Assembly (NCBI GenBank): GCA_028287035.1
Contig: JAQBQL010000133.1
Location: 17,731-81,730, forward strand
Reading direction: 5' to 3'
Length of the DNA stretch: 64,000 bases
Source: Labilithrix sp.
GTDB lineage: Bacteria > Myxococcota > Polyangia > Polyangiales > Polyangiaceae
Shown in pieces: positions 8,317 through 17,679 of this stretch. A program made the translations under genes and the position numbers. Numbering within the stretch: position 1 is the stretch's first letter; every line of letters starts with the position of its first letter. The notes beneath the pieces were generated by a model. That model had not been told where the DNA came from. It worked only from the letters and a program-made list of their open reading frames with translations, and ran no database searches.

Positions 8317-11300
8317 TTCTCACCCCCGGCCGGCACGAGCCGGACTTCCTTGTGCATGAGCGCGTCGACCTGCTGGATGAAGCCGCGCCAGGCGGCGTAC
8401 TTGTCGACCGGGATCTGGTGCTGGTCGAAGACGACGCTGCGCTTGATGAGGAGCACGCGCGCATCCTTCGGGTCACGACCGATCTCGATCTTCGCGCGCC
8501 CGAAGGCGCCGCCGTTGGCCTCGCCGCCGGGCGGGAGATCGCCCCACGCGAAGCCCGCCGGCGCGATCACGCGCGTGGTGCGGTTCTGGTGGCTCGGGGC
8601 GAGGTACGGCGGCAGCTGGACGGGCAGGGTGCGCGTCGTGAGCGGCGCGAGCGAGGAGCCGTAGGTGTTCGCGGGCGAGAGCGACAGCACGAGATCCTTG
8701 CCCTCGCGCCGCGCCATCCCGCGCGACTTCGCCTTGTACTTCACGCTGGCCTGGCCGCCCGTGAGGTCGCCCTTGAAGTCGATGTTCTTGTCGAGCTCGA
8801 CGCTCGGGAACCACGGGCCGACGAGGTTGTCCTCGACGTACTGCCCGCGCGCCTCCGCCTGCGTCAGGTTCGAGCGGAGCCAGAAGGCGGCGTCGCCGCT
8901 GTGCTTCTCCTCGCCGGTGACCTCGCCCGAGCCGTCGGGAAAAACGGTGAGGGTCCAGAGGACGTCCGAGCCGTGATCGTCGGGCGAGCTCGCGGGGAGC
9001 TGCACGACCTCGGCGGGCCCCGCATCCATGCGGAGCCCGTAGGCGCGCGCGTCCATCGCCGGCACCGGGCCGAGCCGCGACATCGGGCTCGTCGCGTCGA
9101 GGTACTGGCCGCCGTTCGGGCCGGGCAGGTAGGCGATGCCGTGGTCGAAGCGCGGGACCGCCGCGTTCTTCGAGAGGAGGAGCGACGGCTCGCCGGTGAG
9201 CCGCGTCTGGACCATCACCTCCTGCGCCTCGATGCCGACCGACTTGAGCAGCGTGATGAGGAGCATCGCCTTGTCGTCGCAGTCGCCCTCGCGCCTCGCG
9301 AGGAGCTGCTGCGGGCGGTTCGGTAGCCACCACTCACCGCTCACGTAGTTCACGTAGCGGATGTCGTCGGACACGAACTCGAAGAGCGCGCGGAGCTTCT
9401 GGTCGCGCGTCGTCTTGCCCTTCGTGAGCTCGGCGGCCATGCGGCGCACCTCCTCGTCGGGCTCGGTGAAGCCGCGGACCGCCTCGGCGTACCACTTCCG
9501 GAAGTCGTCCCACGTGTGGAAGGTCGAACCGACGATGACCGGCACCACCTCGGTGAGGGTCGGGATGAGCGGCTCCTCCGCGACGTTGAGGGGATTGTCC
9601 CAGACCATGTGGACCACGTGCATCCCGCGCTCGTCGGTCTCGGTCTTGCGGTAGGGCGCGAGCTTGTCGTGGAGGACGTCGACGTAGAGCTGGTGGCCGG
9701 GCAGCGTCTCCACGACCACCTCGTTGAAGAGGAGCGGATGCGCCGCGGTCGCGCCGGCGTAGTCCTGGAAGTAGTAGGGGGCGTCGGCTCTTCCGCCGAC
9801 CGCGGTGCTCGTCCACTGCCGGATGACGACCTCGACGGTGTCGCCGGGCTCGAGCTCGGGCCAGCGGATGCGCGGGCGCATGCCGTCGTTGTGCTCCTCG
9901 ACCGGGAACGCGATGCCGCCCGCCTTGCGGTGCACGCGCGCGCGCAGGATCTCGGTGACGTCGCCCTCGGGCGGGATCGGCTCGAAGAGCTCCTGCTGGG
10001 TGCGCGGGGGGATGACGATCTCGCGCGCATACTGGATGAGCTGCGACACGCGGTTGTCGGGGTGCATGCGCACGGCGCGGAGCCAGTGGAGCTCGCGGTC
10101 GGCGACGTCCGGCTTCTCGGGCACGCCCTTGCGACGCGCCAGGATCTTCTCGATGGGCGTGAGCCAGCGCTCGTCGTCGAGGCGCGGCGCCTCGGAGGAC
10201 GGCGCGCCCGGTTTGCCACCGGACATGCGGAGCGCGAGCTCGGCGCGGTACTTCGCCTCTCCGGGTGCGAGCTCGCGGGCGCGGCGCAGGGCGACGAGCA
10301 CGAGCTGCTGGTCCTTCGGCTCCTTCGAGCTCGCGGCGACCTCGCGCGCGAGCCCCGCCCATGTCTCGGGACGGTTCGGCGCCCAGCGGGCGGCGGCGCG
10401 GTAGAGGAGCGCAGCCACGTCGTGCGCGCCGGCCTCGGTCACGTGGTTGGCGACCGACAGCGCCTCGTCGGCGTCATCCATGCCGCCGGCGTACGCATCC
10501 TGCGCGGCCTTCACGACCGCGTCCTTGCCGACCGAGCCCATCGCATCGACGAGCACCTCGCCCCGGATGCCGCGCTTCGCGAGCTCCTCGGTCGCGGCGC
10601 GCCAGGTCTGCGCGTCGTGCGAGCGCGCGAACGCGGTCAGCTCGACGAGGAAGTTGTTCGACACGCGCTCCCGGCCGGCCTTGAACACCGCGATGAGGTC
10701 GCGCATGGTCTGGATGGTGAGCACGTCGACGCGCAGCGAGCGCATCGTGCGCGCGGCGAGGAGCCGTGCCTCGTCGTCGGTCTTCGCATCGAGCTTCGTG
10801 CCGCGGAGCTGCGCGATGGCCCAGTCGGCCATGTCGGTCTCGAGGTGTTGCTCGACGAGCCGCCGATCGATGAAGGCGACAGTGGCGGCGTCGCCGGCCT
10901 TGTCGGCCGCGGCGCGCGCGCGGTAGAGGCGCCCGCTCTTGTTGGCGCCGCTGCTGACCCAGGCCGCCAGCGCGAGGCGATCGGGATCGAGGCCGGGCGA
11001 CTGGAGGACCGCATCGAGCTCACCGGCGACGCGCGGGCTCTTCTGGTCGTCGGCGCCGGAGAAGGTGCGGATCACCGCGGCCTCGAGCAGCGCGTCCGGA
11101 CCACCCTTGCCGGCGATGGCGCGCGTGAGCGCCGTCGTCAGCTTCTGCATCTTCGCCGTGCCCCACGCGATGGTCTCGCCGGCGCCGAGCGCGAGGCTGG
11201 CGCTCTGCTCGACGACGACGGGCGCGCCCTTGGGATCGGTGATGCGCAGCCGCACGCGGCCGACGTCCTCGAGCGCGCCGCTGCACACCTTTGCGGCGAC

Positions 11301-12137
11301 GAGGTGCGTCCCCGCGGTGGCCTCGACCTGCGCGGCGATCCGGTCGAGCCGCGCGAGCGAGTGGACGTCGTCGCTCTTGCCGAGGTCGGTGCCGTCGAAC
11401 ATGAGCCGCGCCGTGCCCGCCGCCGCGAGCCGCACGACGATGGGCCGCGCGGCGTCCAGCTTGATCTTCGAGGCGACGAACGTGCAGCTCTCCTTGCGAG
11501 GGTGCACGAACATGTCGAGCGGGACGCCATGGCCCTGCGCGAACGTCGGGGGCACGGCGCGCCACGCCACCTCGACGGTCCCCCACGAGTAGAACGTGCG
11601 CGGATCGCCGAAGGCGGCGGCGCTCTTCGCCTGCTCCGGACCGTCGTGCGCCTCGAGCCCGCCGCCGGTGTCGCGGAACGGGCCGAGCACCGAGAGGTCG
11701 GTGACGATCCCGAGCGCGCGCGCCTTTTCGACCGCGCCCGCGGTGCCTTCGTCGCTGGCGAGGGATCGCGCCGCGACCGCCGCGTCGCCCTTCACCTCGG
11801 CGGAGACCTTCTCGGCGGACGCGATGTCGGCGAGCGCCTTCTCGGCGACGCCCTGGCTCGCGCGGTCGGCGTGGTTCGTGATGAGCGACACCGCGGTGAG
11901 CGCGTCGGCCTCGGTGGCCTTCGGCGCGAGGGCGCGCCGCCGCTCGGCCTCGATCAGCGCGTCCGGGGTCTCGCCGAGGAAGCGGGCGGAGGCCTCGGAC
12001 GCCGCGGCACCGGCAGGCGGCGGAGCGGACGTCTGATCGCCGCGCGCGGTGGTCAGGCCGAGCAGCCCCGGAGCAACTCCCACCGCCGTGGCGAGGAGCG
12101 ACATCAGCACGAAGTGGCGGGTCGTTCGCGTGCGCAT
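8313..12137 (-). CDS. Secreted DUF3857/transglutaminase domain protein, catalytic triad intact
   Basis: 1274 residues from ATG 12137; a further upstream in-frame start at 12248 would put 37 unlikely residues ahead of the signal peptide (RTRTTRHFVLMSLLATAVGV). After a helical repeat region, a DUF3857 domain (about 700-880) is followed by a transglutaminase-like domain with the expected triad: Cys953 in GDCDDKAMLL, His in FDHGIAYL, and Asp in YLDATSPM. A beta-rich C-terminal region follows. Transglutaminase-like folds cleave or form amide bonds; the substrate here is unknown. It is the first gene of a two-gene operon with its Cys-less paralogue. Confidence 0.86.
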   Translation of the reverse strand: MRTRTTRHFVLMSLLATAVGVAPGLLGLTTARGDQTSAPPPAGAAASEASARFLGETPDALIEAERRRALAPKATEADALTAVSLITNHADRASQGVAEKALADIASAEKVSAEVKGDAAVAARSLASDEGTAGAVEKARALGIVTDLSVLGPFRDTGGGLEAHDGPEQAKSAAAFGDPRTFYSWGTVEVAWRAVPPTFAQGHGVPLDMFVHPRKESCTFVASKIKLDAARPIVVRLAAAGTARLMFDGTDLGKSDDVHSLARLDRIAAQVEATAGTHLVAAKVCSGALEDVGRVRLRITDPKGAPVVVEQSASLALGAGETIAWGTAKMQKLTTALTRAIAGKGGPDALLEAAVIRTFSGADDQKSPRVAGELDAVLQSPGLDPDRLALAAWVSSGANKSGRLYRARAAADKAGDAATVAFIDRRLVEQHLETDMADWAIAQLRGTKLDAKTDDEARLLAARTMRSLRVDVLTIQTMRDLIAVFKAGRERVSNNFLVELTAFARSHDAQTWRAATEELAKRGIRGEVLVDAMGSVGKDAVVKAAQDAYAGGMDDADEALSVANHVTEAGAHDVAALLYRAAARWAPNRPETWAGLAREVAASSKEPKDQQLVLVALRRARELAPGEAKYRAELALRMSGGKPGAPSSEAPRLDDERWLTPIEKILARRKGVPEKPDVADRELHWLRAVRMHPDNRVSQLIQYAREIVIPPRTQQELFEPIPPEGDVTEILRARVHRKAGGIAFPVEEHNDGMRPRIRWPELEPGDTVEVVIRQWTSTAVGGRADAPYYFQDYAGATAAHPLLFNEVVVETLPGHQLYVDVLHDKLAPYRKTETDERGMHVVHMVWDNPLNVAEEPLIPTLTEVVPVIVGSTFHTWDDFRKWYAEAVRGFTEPDEEVRRMAAELTKGKTTRDQKLRALFEFVSDDIRYVNYVSGEWWLPNRPQQLLARREGDCDDKAMLLITLLKSVGIEAQEVMVQTRLTGEPSLLLSKNAAVPRFDHGIAYLPGPNGGQYLDATSPMSRLGPVPAMDARAYGLRMDAGPAEVVQLPASSPDDHGSDVLWTLTVFPDGSGEVTGEEKHSGDAAFWLRSNLTQAEARGQYVEDNLVGPWFPSVELDKNIDFKGDLTGGQASVKYKAKSRGMARREGKDLVLSLSPANTYGSSLAPLTTRTLPVQLPPYLAPSHQNRTTRVIAPAGFAWGDLPPGGEANGGAFGRAKIEIGRDPKDARVLLIKRSVVFDQHQIPVDKYAAWRGFIQQVDALMHKEVRLVPAGGEK

Positions 12138-12369
12138 TCGCCCGGCACTGTAGCTGGATTTGCCGCTCCCCAGGCCGCGCGCCGCCGTTCCGTGCTTGCT
12201 TCTCGCGACGGATGAGACAGACTGCGGCGGGTTCGGCGGCGAGCACACATTGAACTACACGAACACGAAGGGGACTCCTCTGACGCGTCGGTTCGACAGC
12301 CCGCTTGCGAGGGACATCATCCCGGGACCGCCCGCCCTGCCGCGCTTCTCGCTGCCCGACGAATCCGGC

Positions 12370-13416
12370 ATGGGCCTCTTCGCGTCGAGCGCCGACGGCG
12401 CGTGGGACGACGACGACGACGCCAACGAGACCATCGATCCGCTCGACGTCGCGAAGACCACCCAGCGCGTCGCGCTCGACCCGGTTCGCGCGAGGCGGGT
12501 CCTGCGCCGCGCAAGCCCGTCGCCCGCTGCGCTCGCGTCGCCCGCCGCGCCCGACGCGGACGCGACGTCCGAGGTGCAGGTCGAGGACATCCTTCTCGAG
12601 GCGTACGCCGAGGAGCCGCCTCCGCGGACCCGCCGCTCGCTCGAGATCGCGTCCGCGCCGCCGCGTCAGGCGCAGGTCGCGTCCGCGCCGCCCACGTATG
12701 CGCCGCCCGCGTACGCGCAGGCGACGTACGCGCCGCTCCGGGTGCTGGACCACGGTGCTCGGCCGTTCCCGTCGCCCGGCTTCGCGGCCCGCGACGAGGA
12801 CTCGCACAGCGTGGCGCCCGTCGCGTTCCCTTCGATCTCCATGATGGTGTCGGCGCCTCCCGCGCACGTCACGCACGAGGCGCGCCTCGCCCCGACCGTC
12901 GCGCCCCGGAAGGCGCGGGCGGCGACCGTCGTGGCCGGCACCCTGCTCGCGCTGACGACGATCGCGCTCGGCCTCGGTGTCACGCTGTCGGTCCGCACCG
13001 GAGCGATGGCATCGTGGACGGCCACCCCGTCCCAGGCCGCGCGCTCGCTCGCGAGCAAGGCGGCCCCCGTTGCCGCCGCGCCTCCGCACGCCGCGCCCCC
13101 CGCCGCCCCGACTGCGCCCGCGGCGAGCCTTCCCCCGCCCGCGGCCAGCATCGCCTCGACCACGTCACCGCCGTCCGCGCCCAGCATGGCTGTCGACGCG
13201 CTGCCGAGCTCGGCCGCGCCCGCCGTCCCGGCCGGCTTCACGCGCCTCGTGTTCCCCGCGTCGGCGCAGGGGCACCGCGTCTTCTTCGACGGGCGCCCGC
13301 TGAACGCCGAGACGCCGCAGCTCGTGCGCTGCGGTCGTCACATGATCCGCATCGGCTCGCACGGCAAGCCGCGCGTCACCGACCTCGCGTGCGGCACCGA
13401 GCAGCCGCTCCGCTGA
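12370..13416 (+). CDS. Membrane-anchored Ala/Pro-rich protein with PEGA-like tail
   Basis: 348 residues from ATG 12370 (MGLFASS). The frame is open further upstream without a clear ribosome site, so the start is uncertain. There is an acidic N-terminal segment, an Ala/Pro/Tyr-rich linker, one transmembrane helix (VVAGTLLALTTIALGLGVTL, about residues 181-200), then a long Pro/Ala linker. The C-terminal 60 residues (FDGRPL...VRCGRHMIRIGS) resemble a PEGA-like beta domain found at the end of myxobacterial signalling proteins. No kinase domain is present. It is divergent from the 12137 gene and convergent with the serpin. Confidence 0.72.
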   Translation: MGLFASSADGAWDDDDDANETIDPLDVAKTTQRVALDPVRARRVLRRASPSPAALASPAAPDADATSEVQVEDILLEAYAEEPPPRTRRSLEIASAPPRQAQVASAPPTYAPPAYAQATYAPLRVLDHGARPFPSPGFAARDEDSHSVAPVAFPSISMMVSAPPAHVTHEARLAPTVAPRKARAATVVAGTLLALTTIALGLGVTLSVRTGAMASWTATPSQAARSLASKAAPVAAAPPHAAPPAAPTAPAASLPPPAASIASTTSPPSAPSMAVDALPSSAAPAVPAGFTRLVFPASAQGHRVFFDGRPLNAETPQLVRCGRHMIRIGSHGKPRVTDLACGTEQPLR

Positions 13417-13437
13417 CGGTGCCGCCCCCCTCCGCCG

Positions 13438-14754
13438 TCACTTCGCGCTGACGTACCGACCGAGGAAGAGGATGGCGCCGGTGGCGTTGTCGCGGACGAA
13501 GAACACGAAGGGCTTGTCGAAGCTCACGTCGATCGTCTTCTGAGGGGCGGCGGCCGAGCCGGCGCCGATCACGGCGGTCGCGGCAGCGGCCTCCGTACCC
13601 TTCTCCTTCACCGCGACGAACGCCTGGTGGACGACGTCGCTGATCCACAGCTTCTCGGTCGCGCTGATCCCCGAGAAGTCGGCCTTCTCGGGAGAGAACG
13701 CGTCGGTGATCCCGCGCGCCGCGAGGACGTCCTTGAGGCTCACCGTCGCGCCCTTGATCTCGAACGAGGGAAGGGTCAGCGCGACGTTCTCGGTCGGCGC
13801 GAGCGCCGCGGCGATGCCGCTCGCCTGATCGGCGGAGAACCCGGCCTCGAACGCGCCGAGCGCGTCGGGGAGCACGGCGACGAACGAGAGCTCGTCGCCG
13901 TCGTACGGCAGGGCGATCGCCTGGTAGCCGTCACCATGCGCGTAGGCGAGCGTCCCCGAGCGGTGCATGAGATCGGTCGTGACGTCGCCGTTCACCCCGT
14001 GGAACGTGCCGGGCGCGGTCGACTCCTTCTCGAAGGGCGTCTTCCACGCGGCGTTGAAGTAGATGGCGTTGACGAGCACGAACCGGGTCACGTTCTGGAT
14101 CGAGCCCGCCGGGAGCAGCTCCTTGATGCGCGCCTCGGTCTGCGTGGACGTCCACTCGTTGATGGTCTTGCGCGACGCCTCCGGGTCGGACGCGAAGTCC
14201 GTCAGTCGCACGCCGGCGCCGTAGCTCTCGGCGAGCGTGTCGAGGAACGTCGGCGCGAACGTCGTCTCCGGCGCGCCCCACATCGAATTGACGACGCGCA
14301 GGCGGAACGGCTGCCCGTCCGACCCTGCCGCGTTCTCACCGCGGGCGGTGAGCGCGAGGTCGAGCGCATCGAACGCGGGGTGCAGCCGCTCGGCGGGGAG
14401 CGTGAAGTGCATGCCCGTCGCAAGCTGCGAGGCGGTCGTGCCGCGCGCCCCGGCGTAGGTCATCGCGAGCGCCAGCGAGATCGAGTACGGCGAGAAGAAG
14501 ACGTTCGACGACGCCGCGGCGGGCGCCCTGGTGAGCTCCTTGTAGAGATCCGTCGCGAACGCGGCGTTGCCGTCGCGGAGAGCGTCCGCGTCGGCGGCGG
14601 GCACGCTGGGCGACGTGATGCGCGCCTGCTGCGACGAGGCCATCGGCGGCTCGCCGGGTGACTTCGCGTCGTCGTTCGACGAGCAGCCCGCGAGGAATGC
14701 GAGCGACGGAGCAGCGGCGAGGGCAGCGACGGTGAGGAGAGAAGCGGTTCGCAT
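13438..14754 (-). CDS. Serpin (serine protease inhibitor) lipoprotein
   Basis: 438 residues. The signal peptide ends in lipobox LAGC (Cys24), so the protein is probably membrane-anchored. The serpin fold is complete: NVFFSPYSISLALAMTYAGA near the start, FVLVNAIYFNAAWKTPF in the middle, and FDKPFVFFVRDNATGAILFLG at the end. The reactive-centre hinge reads EKGTEAAAAT, with Gly at P15, Thr at P14 and Ala at P12-P9, the composition of inhibitory serpins. Counting from P17 puts Ser at P1 and Ala at P1'. It likely traps a serine or cysteine protease at the cell surface or in the periplasm. The target is unknown. Confidence 0.93.
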   Translation of the reverse strand: MRTASLLTVAALAAAPSLAFLAGCSSNDDAKSPGEPPMASSQQARITSPSVPAADADALRDGNAAFATDLYKELTRAPAAASSNVFFSPYSISLALAMTYAGARGTTASQLATGMHFTLPAERLHPAFDALDLALTARGENAAGSDGQPFRLRVVNSMWGAPETTFAPTFLDTLAESYGAGVRLTDFASDPEASRKTINEWTSTQTEARIKELLPAGSIQNVTRFVLVNAIYFNAAWKTPFEKESTAPGTFHGVNGDVTTDLMHRSGTLAYAHGDGYQAIALPYDGDELSFVAVLPDALGAFEAGFSADQASGIAAALAPTENVALTLPSFEIKGATVSLKDVLAARGITDAFSPEKADFSGISATEKLWISDVVHQAFVAVKEKGTEAAAATAVIGAGSAAAPQKTIDVSFDKPFVFFVRDNATGAILFLGRYVSAK

Positions 14755-14905
14755 GATGCCCCGCCTGGAGCAGGAAGCCTGCCAGGTGTGCCAGCCGCTC
14801 GCGGCGGGAAACGCATCGTGATTTCCCGATCAAACTGCGAATTCAGCGTGTGTCAGCCTGTGCCGTGCACGTCCGCCCCGTCAGCATCGGCTATGATCGT
14901 CCGCG

Positions 14906-15541
14906 ATGCCCGAGGCCGACGAAGAGGACTGGGTCGAGATACGCCGCTTCACGGACCGTATCGGCGCCGAGATGATCCGCGATTTTCTCGCCGACCACGA
15001 CGTCCGCGTCGCCATCCACGGCAACCCGCAGGCGACCCGCATGACGTGGTCGCAGACCTCGGACATCCTCCGCATCGTCGTCGCCCGTGAGGACCTCGAG
15101 TCCGCGAACGAGGTCCTCGCCGCGATGACCGCCGGCGAGCAGCATCCGTTCCGCGGGCCGATCCCCGACCGCGCCTCGGTGGAGGAGGAGCTCGACGAGC
15201 CGGCTCCGGCCTCCCGCTTCGAGAAGCCGAAGGGCCGGCTCTCGGCGGCGGTGCTCGCGCTCGTGCTCCCGATCGGCGCCGGCCACTTCTACGCGCAGCA
15301 CGCCGCGGCCGCGAAGGTCCTCTGCGTCGGCATGCTCGCGTCCTTCCTCCTCGCGATGGTCGGCCACCAGCCCGCGTTCTTCCGCGTCTGGGCGCTGCTC
15401 GTGCTCGTGGACGCGGTGGGCGCGTTCTTCGCCGCGCGGCGCTACAACGAGCGCCGCGTCCCGTCCGACCGAACGCAGCAGCTCGCGGCATTCGGCGCGG
15501 TCGTGGCGGCGTTCGCGGTCGCGTGGCTACTGCCGTTCTGA
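14906..15541 (+). CDS. DUF2007-domain protein with C-terminal membrane helices
   Basis: 211 residues. The N-terminal 70 residues ([24 protein letters not shown] ... [17 protein letters not shown] in abbreviated form) match the DUF2007 'putative signal-transducing' fold: a small ferredoxin-like domain often annotated PII-like. Residues about 95-211 contain about four hydrophobic helices ([63 protein letters not shown]). It is probably an inner-membrane protein with a cytoplasmic DUF2007 head. Its role is unknown. It lies just upstream of icd. Confidence 0.8.
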   Translation: MPEADEEDWVEIRRFTDRIGAEMIRDFLADHDVRVAIHGNPQATRMTWSQTSDILRIVVAREDLESANEVLAAMTAGEQHPFRGPIPDRASVEEELDEPAPASRFEKPKGRLSAAVLALVLPIGAGHFYAQHAAAAKVLCVGMLASFLLAMVGHQPAFFRVWALLVLVDAVGAFFAARRYNERRVPSDRTQQLAAFGAVVAAFAVAWLLPF

Positions 15542-15623
15542 CCCGCGCGCTTACCGCCCTTTTGGCGTCGGGCGGGGCGTGGTAACGAGGCCGCTCCACA
15601 TTTTCGAGAGCGAGGGTAGAGAC

Positions 15624-16916
15624 ATGTCTGCTGCGACGACGCCGAACGGCCAGCCGATCACGATGGGCGCGGGGATGAAGCTGAACGTCCCCGACAATCC
15701 GATTGTCCCGTTCATCGAGGGCGACGGGACCGGGCGCGACATCTGGCGTGCGAGCGTTCGCGTGCTCGATGCCGCGGTCGAGAAGGCCTACGGCGGCAAG
15801 AAGAAGATCGCGTGGCTCGAGGTCCTCGCCGGCGAGAAGGCGTTCCAGAAGACGAACAACTGGCTCCCCGACGAGACGGTCGAGGCCTTCCGCACCTACC
15901 TGGTCGGCATCAAGGGCCCGCTCACCACGCCGATCGGCGGCGGCATCCGCTCCCTCAATGTGGCGCTCCGCCAGCTGCTCGACCTCTACGTGTGCCTGCG
16001 CCCGGTGCGCTGGTACTCGGGCGTCCCGTCGCCGGTGAAGAAGCCGGGCGACGTCGACATGGTGATCTTCCGCGAGAACACCGAGGACATCTACACGGGC
16101 ATCGAGTGGGAGTCCGGCTCCGCCGACGCCAAGAAGGTCCTCGCGTTCCTCGAGAAGGAGTTCCCGAAGGACTACAAGAAGATCCGCTTCCCGGCCACGG
16201 CGGGCATCGGCCTGAAGCCGGTCAGCTCCGAGGGCACCGAGCGCCTCGTCCGCGCCGCGCTCAAGTACGCGGTCGACATGAAGCGGAAGAGCGTCACGAT
16301 CGTCCACAAGGGCAACATCATGAAGTTCACCGAAGGTGCCTTCATGAAGTGGGGCTACGCCCTCGCCGAGAAGGAGTTCGGCGATCAGGTCTACACCTGG
16401 GGCCAGTGGGAGAAGACCAAGGAGGCGAAGGGCGAGGACGCGGCCAACGCCGAGCAGAAGGAGCAGCTCGCCAAGGGCAAGATCCTCGTGAAGGACGCGA
16501 TCGCGGACATCACGCTGCAGCAGGTCCTCACGCGCGCCAAGGAGTTCGACGTCATCGCGACGCTGAACCTCAACGGCGACTACCTCTCCGACGCGCTCGC
16601 GGCGCAGGTCGGCGGCATCGGCATCGCGCCGGGCGGCAACATCAACTACGTGACCGGCCACGCCATCTTCGAGGCGACGCACGGCACGGCGCCGAAGTAC
16701 GCCGACCTCGACAAGGTGAACCCCGGCTCGGTCGTCCTCTCGGGCGAGATGATGCTCCGCCACATGGGCTGGATCGAGGCCGCGGACCTCATCGTCAAGG
16801 GCATGAACGGCGCGATCGCCGCGAAGAAGGTCACCTACGACTTCGCCCGCCTCATGGAAGGCGCGACCGAGGTGAAGTGCAGCGAGTTCGGCGACGCGCT
16901 GATCGAGCACATGTGA
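15624..16916 (+). CDS. icd: NADP-dependent isocitrate dehydrogenase
   Basis: 430 residues from ATG 15624, preceded by a GAGGGTAGA stretch; an upstream in-frame start at 15579 would add only non-conserved residues. It is the E. coli-type homodimeric enzyme: [11 protein letters not shown] (31-41), the phosphorylatable Ser110 in [39 protein letters not shown] and THGTAPKYA. It oxidises isocitrate to 2-oxoglutarate in the TCA cycle. The gene ends against a strong hairpin shared with the convergent tetR. Confidence 0.97.
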   Translation: MSAATTPNGQPITMGAGMKLNVPDNPIVPFIEGDGTGRDIWRASVRVLDAAVEKAYGGKKKIAWLEVLAGEKAFQKTNNWLPDETVEAFRTYLVGIKGPLTTPIGGGIRSLNVALRQLLDLYVCLRPVRWYSGVPSPVKKPGDVDMVIFRENTEDIYTGIEWESGSADAKKVLAFLEKEFPKDYKKIRFPATAGIGLKPVSSEGTERLVRAALKYAVDMKRKSVTIVHKGNIMKFTEGAFMKWGYALAEKEFGDQVYTWGQWEKTKEAKGEDAANAEQKEQLAKGKILVKDAIADITLQQVLTRAKEFDVIATLNLNGDYLSDALAAQVGGIGIAPGGNINYVTGHAIFEATHGTAPKYADLDKVNPGSVVLSGEMMLRHMGWIEAADLIVKGMNGAIAAKKVTYDFARLMEGATEVKCSEFGDALIEHM

Positions 16917-16949
16917 TCGACCGCGCTCACGCGTGAGCGCTCGTTCCAC

Positions 16950-16982
16950 GAGGCACGGAGGACCGGCGGTCCTTCGTGCCTC
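16950..16982. terminator. 15-bp-stem hairpin between convergent icd and tetR
   Basis: Left arm 16950-16964 and right arm 16968-16982 pair over 15 bp with one mismatch around a 3-nt GGC loop. It is followed by a short T-run (GTCTTTG) on the plus strand. Its position between two converging stop codons suggests a bidirectional terminator. Confidence 0.72.
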
Positions 16983-17006
16983 GCGTCTTTGTGGGACCCT
17001 GGAAGC

Positions 17007-17594
17007 TCAGTCCCCGAGCAGCGAGAGGGCCTGCGAGCGCGCGGCGGCACGGGCCGCGGCCTTGAGCGCGGGATCGTCGGTGGTGCGCGCGATCACCATG
17101 CCGCCCACGCAGAGGCTGACGACGAGGAGCGCCTTTCGCTCGGCATCGGGATCGGCACCGAGCGCGGCTCGGAAGGTGTCGGCCAGGTTCGACACGAGCA
17201 TGGTGTACGACGCGCGCGGCTTGAGACCGGCCCGCGCGACGTCGGAGGGCAGCGCGATGAGCGGGCAGTGGTTGTCGATGTCGGCGAGCGTCTCGTCCGA
17301 GAGATAGAGCGCGACGAGCATGCGCGCGAGCACACGCGGATCGGTGGGCGGCGCCTCGGCCGCGGCCTCGAGCGAGCGCCCGAAGGGATTGCACGTGGTG
17401 AAGCTCTCCACGGCCGCCGCGTACAGCTCGTCCTTGCTGTCGAAGTGCTTGTAGAAGCCACCGCGGGTGAGCCCCGCTTCCTTCATCACGTCGTCGATCG
17501 AGACCTGGTCGAACCCCTTGCGGTTGAAGAGGACGCGCGCGCGCTCGACGATCCGCTCGCGCGTGCGTTGCTTGTGCTCGGCAGGGTACGGCAT
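17007..17594 (-). CDS. TetR-family transcriptional regulator
   Basis: 195 residues. The N-terminal helix-turn-helix is typical: RERIVERARVLFNRKGFDQVSIDDVMKEAG, then LTRGGFYKHF, then SKDELYAA (residues about 11-60). The C-terminal ligand-binding part is all-helical and resembles the TetR_C type seen in regulators of electrophile and multidrug responses. It is divergent from a glutathione S-transferase, with a palindromic candidate operator in the gap. Repression of that gst and itself, relieved by a small electrophile, is the likely circuit. Confidence 0.92.
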   Translation of the reverse strand: MPYPAEHKQRTRERIVERARVLFNRKGFDQVSIDDVMKEAGLTRGGFYKHFDSKDELYAAAVESFTTCNPFGRSLEAAAEAPPTDPRVLARMLVALYLSDETLADIDNHCPLIALPSDVARAGLKPRASYTMLVSNLADTFRAALGADPDAERKALLVVSLCVGGMVIARTTDDPALKAAARAAARSQALSLLGD

Positions 17595-17620
17595 CGCTCG
17601 TTCGGTCTAGCAGCGCCCCA

Positions 17621-17642
17621 GAAGATGTCGTTGAACATCTTC
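17621..17642. promoter_or_regulatory. Candidate TetR operator (8-bp inverted repeat)
   Basis: GAAGATGT-N6-ACATCTTC is a perfect 8+8 inverted repeat in the 85-bp gap between divergent tetR and gst. A second, wider pair, TCGTTCG (17598) and CGAACGA (17649), brackets it. Position and symmetry fit a dimeric TetR-family binding site. No experiment is implied. Confidence 0.6.
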
Positions 17643-17679
17643 AGCGCGCGAACGAAGCTCGGCGCAAGAGGTGACGAAC

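Noticed and set aside
5386..8664. Plus-strand open frame of 1092 codons
   Set aside because: Antisense shadow of the two DUF3857 genes; Arg/Gly/Val-rich text without domains.
9516..12215. Plus-strand open frame of 899 codons
   Set aside because: Antisense shadow of the 8313-12137 gene; no recognisable protein.
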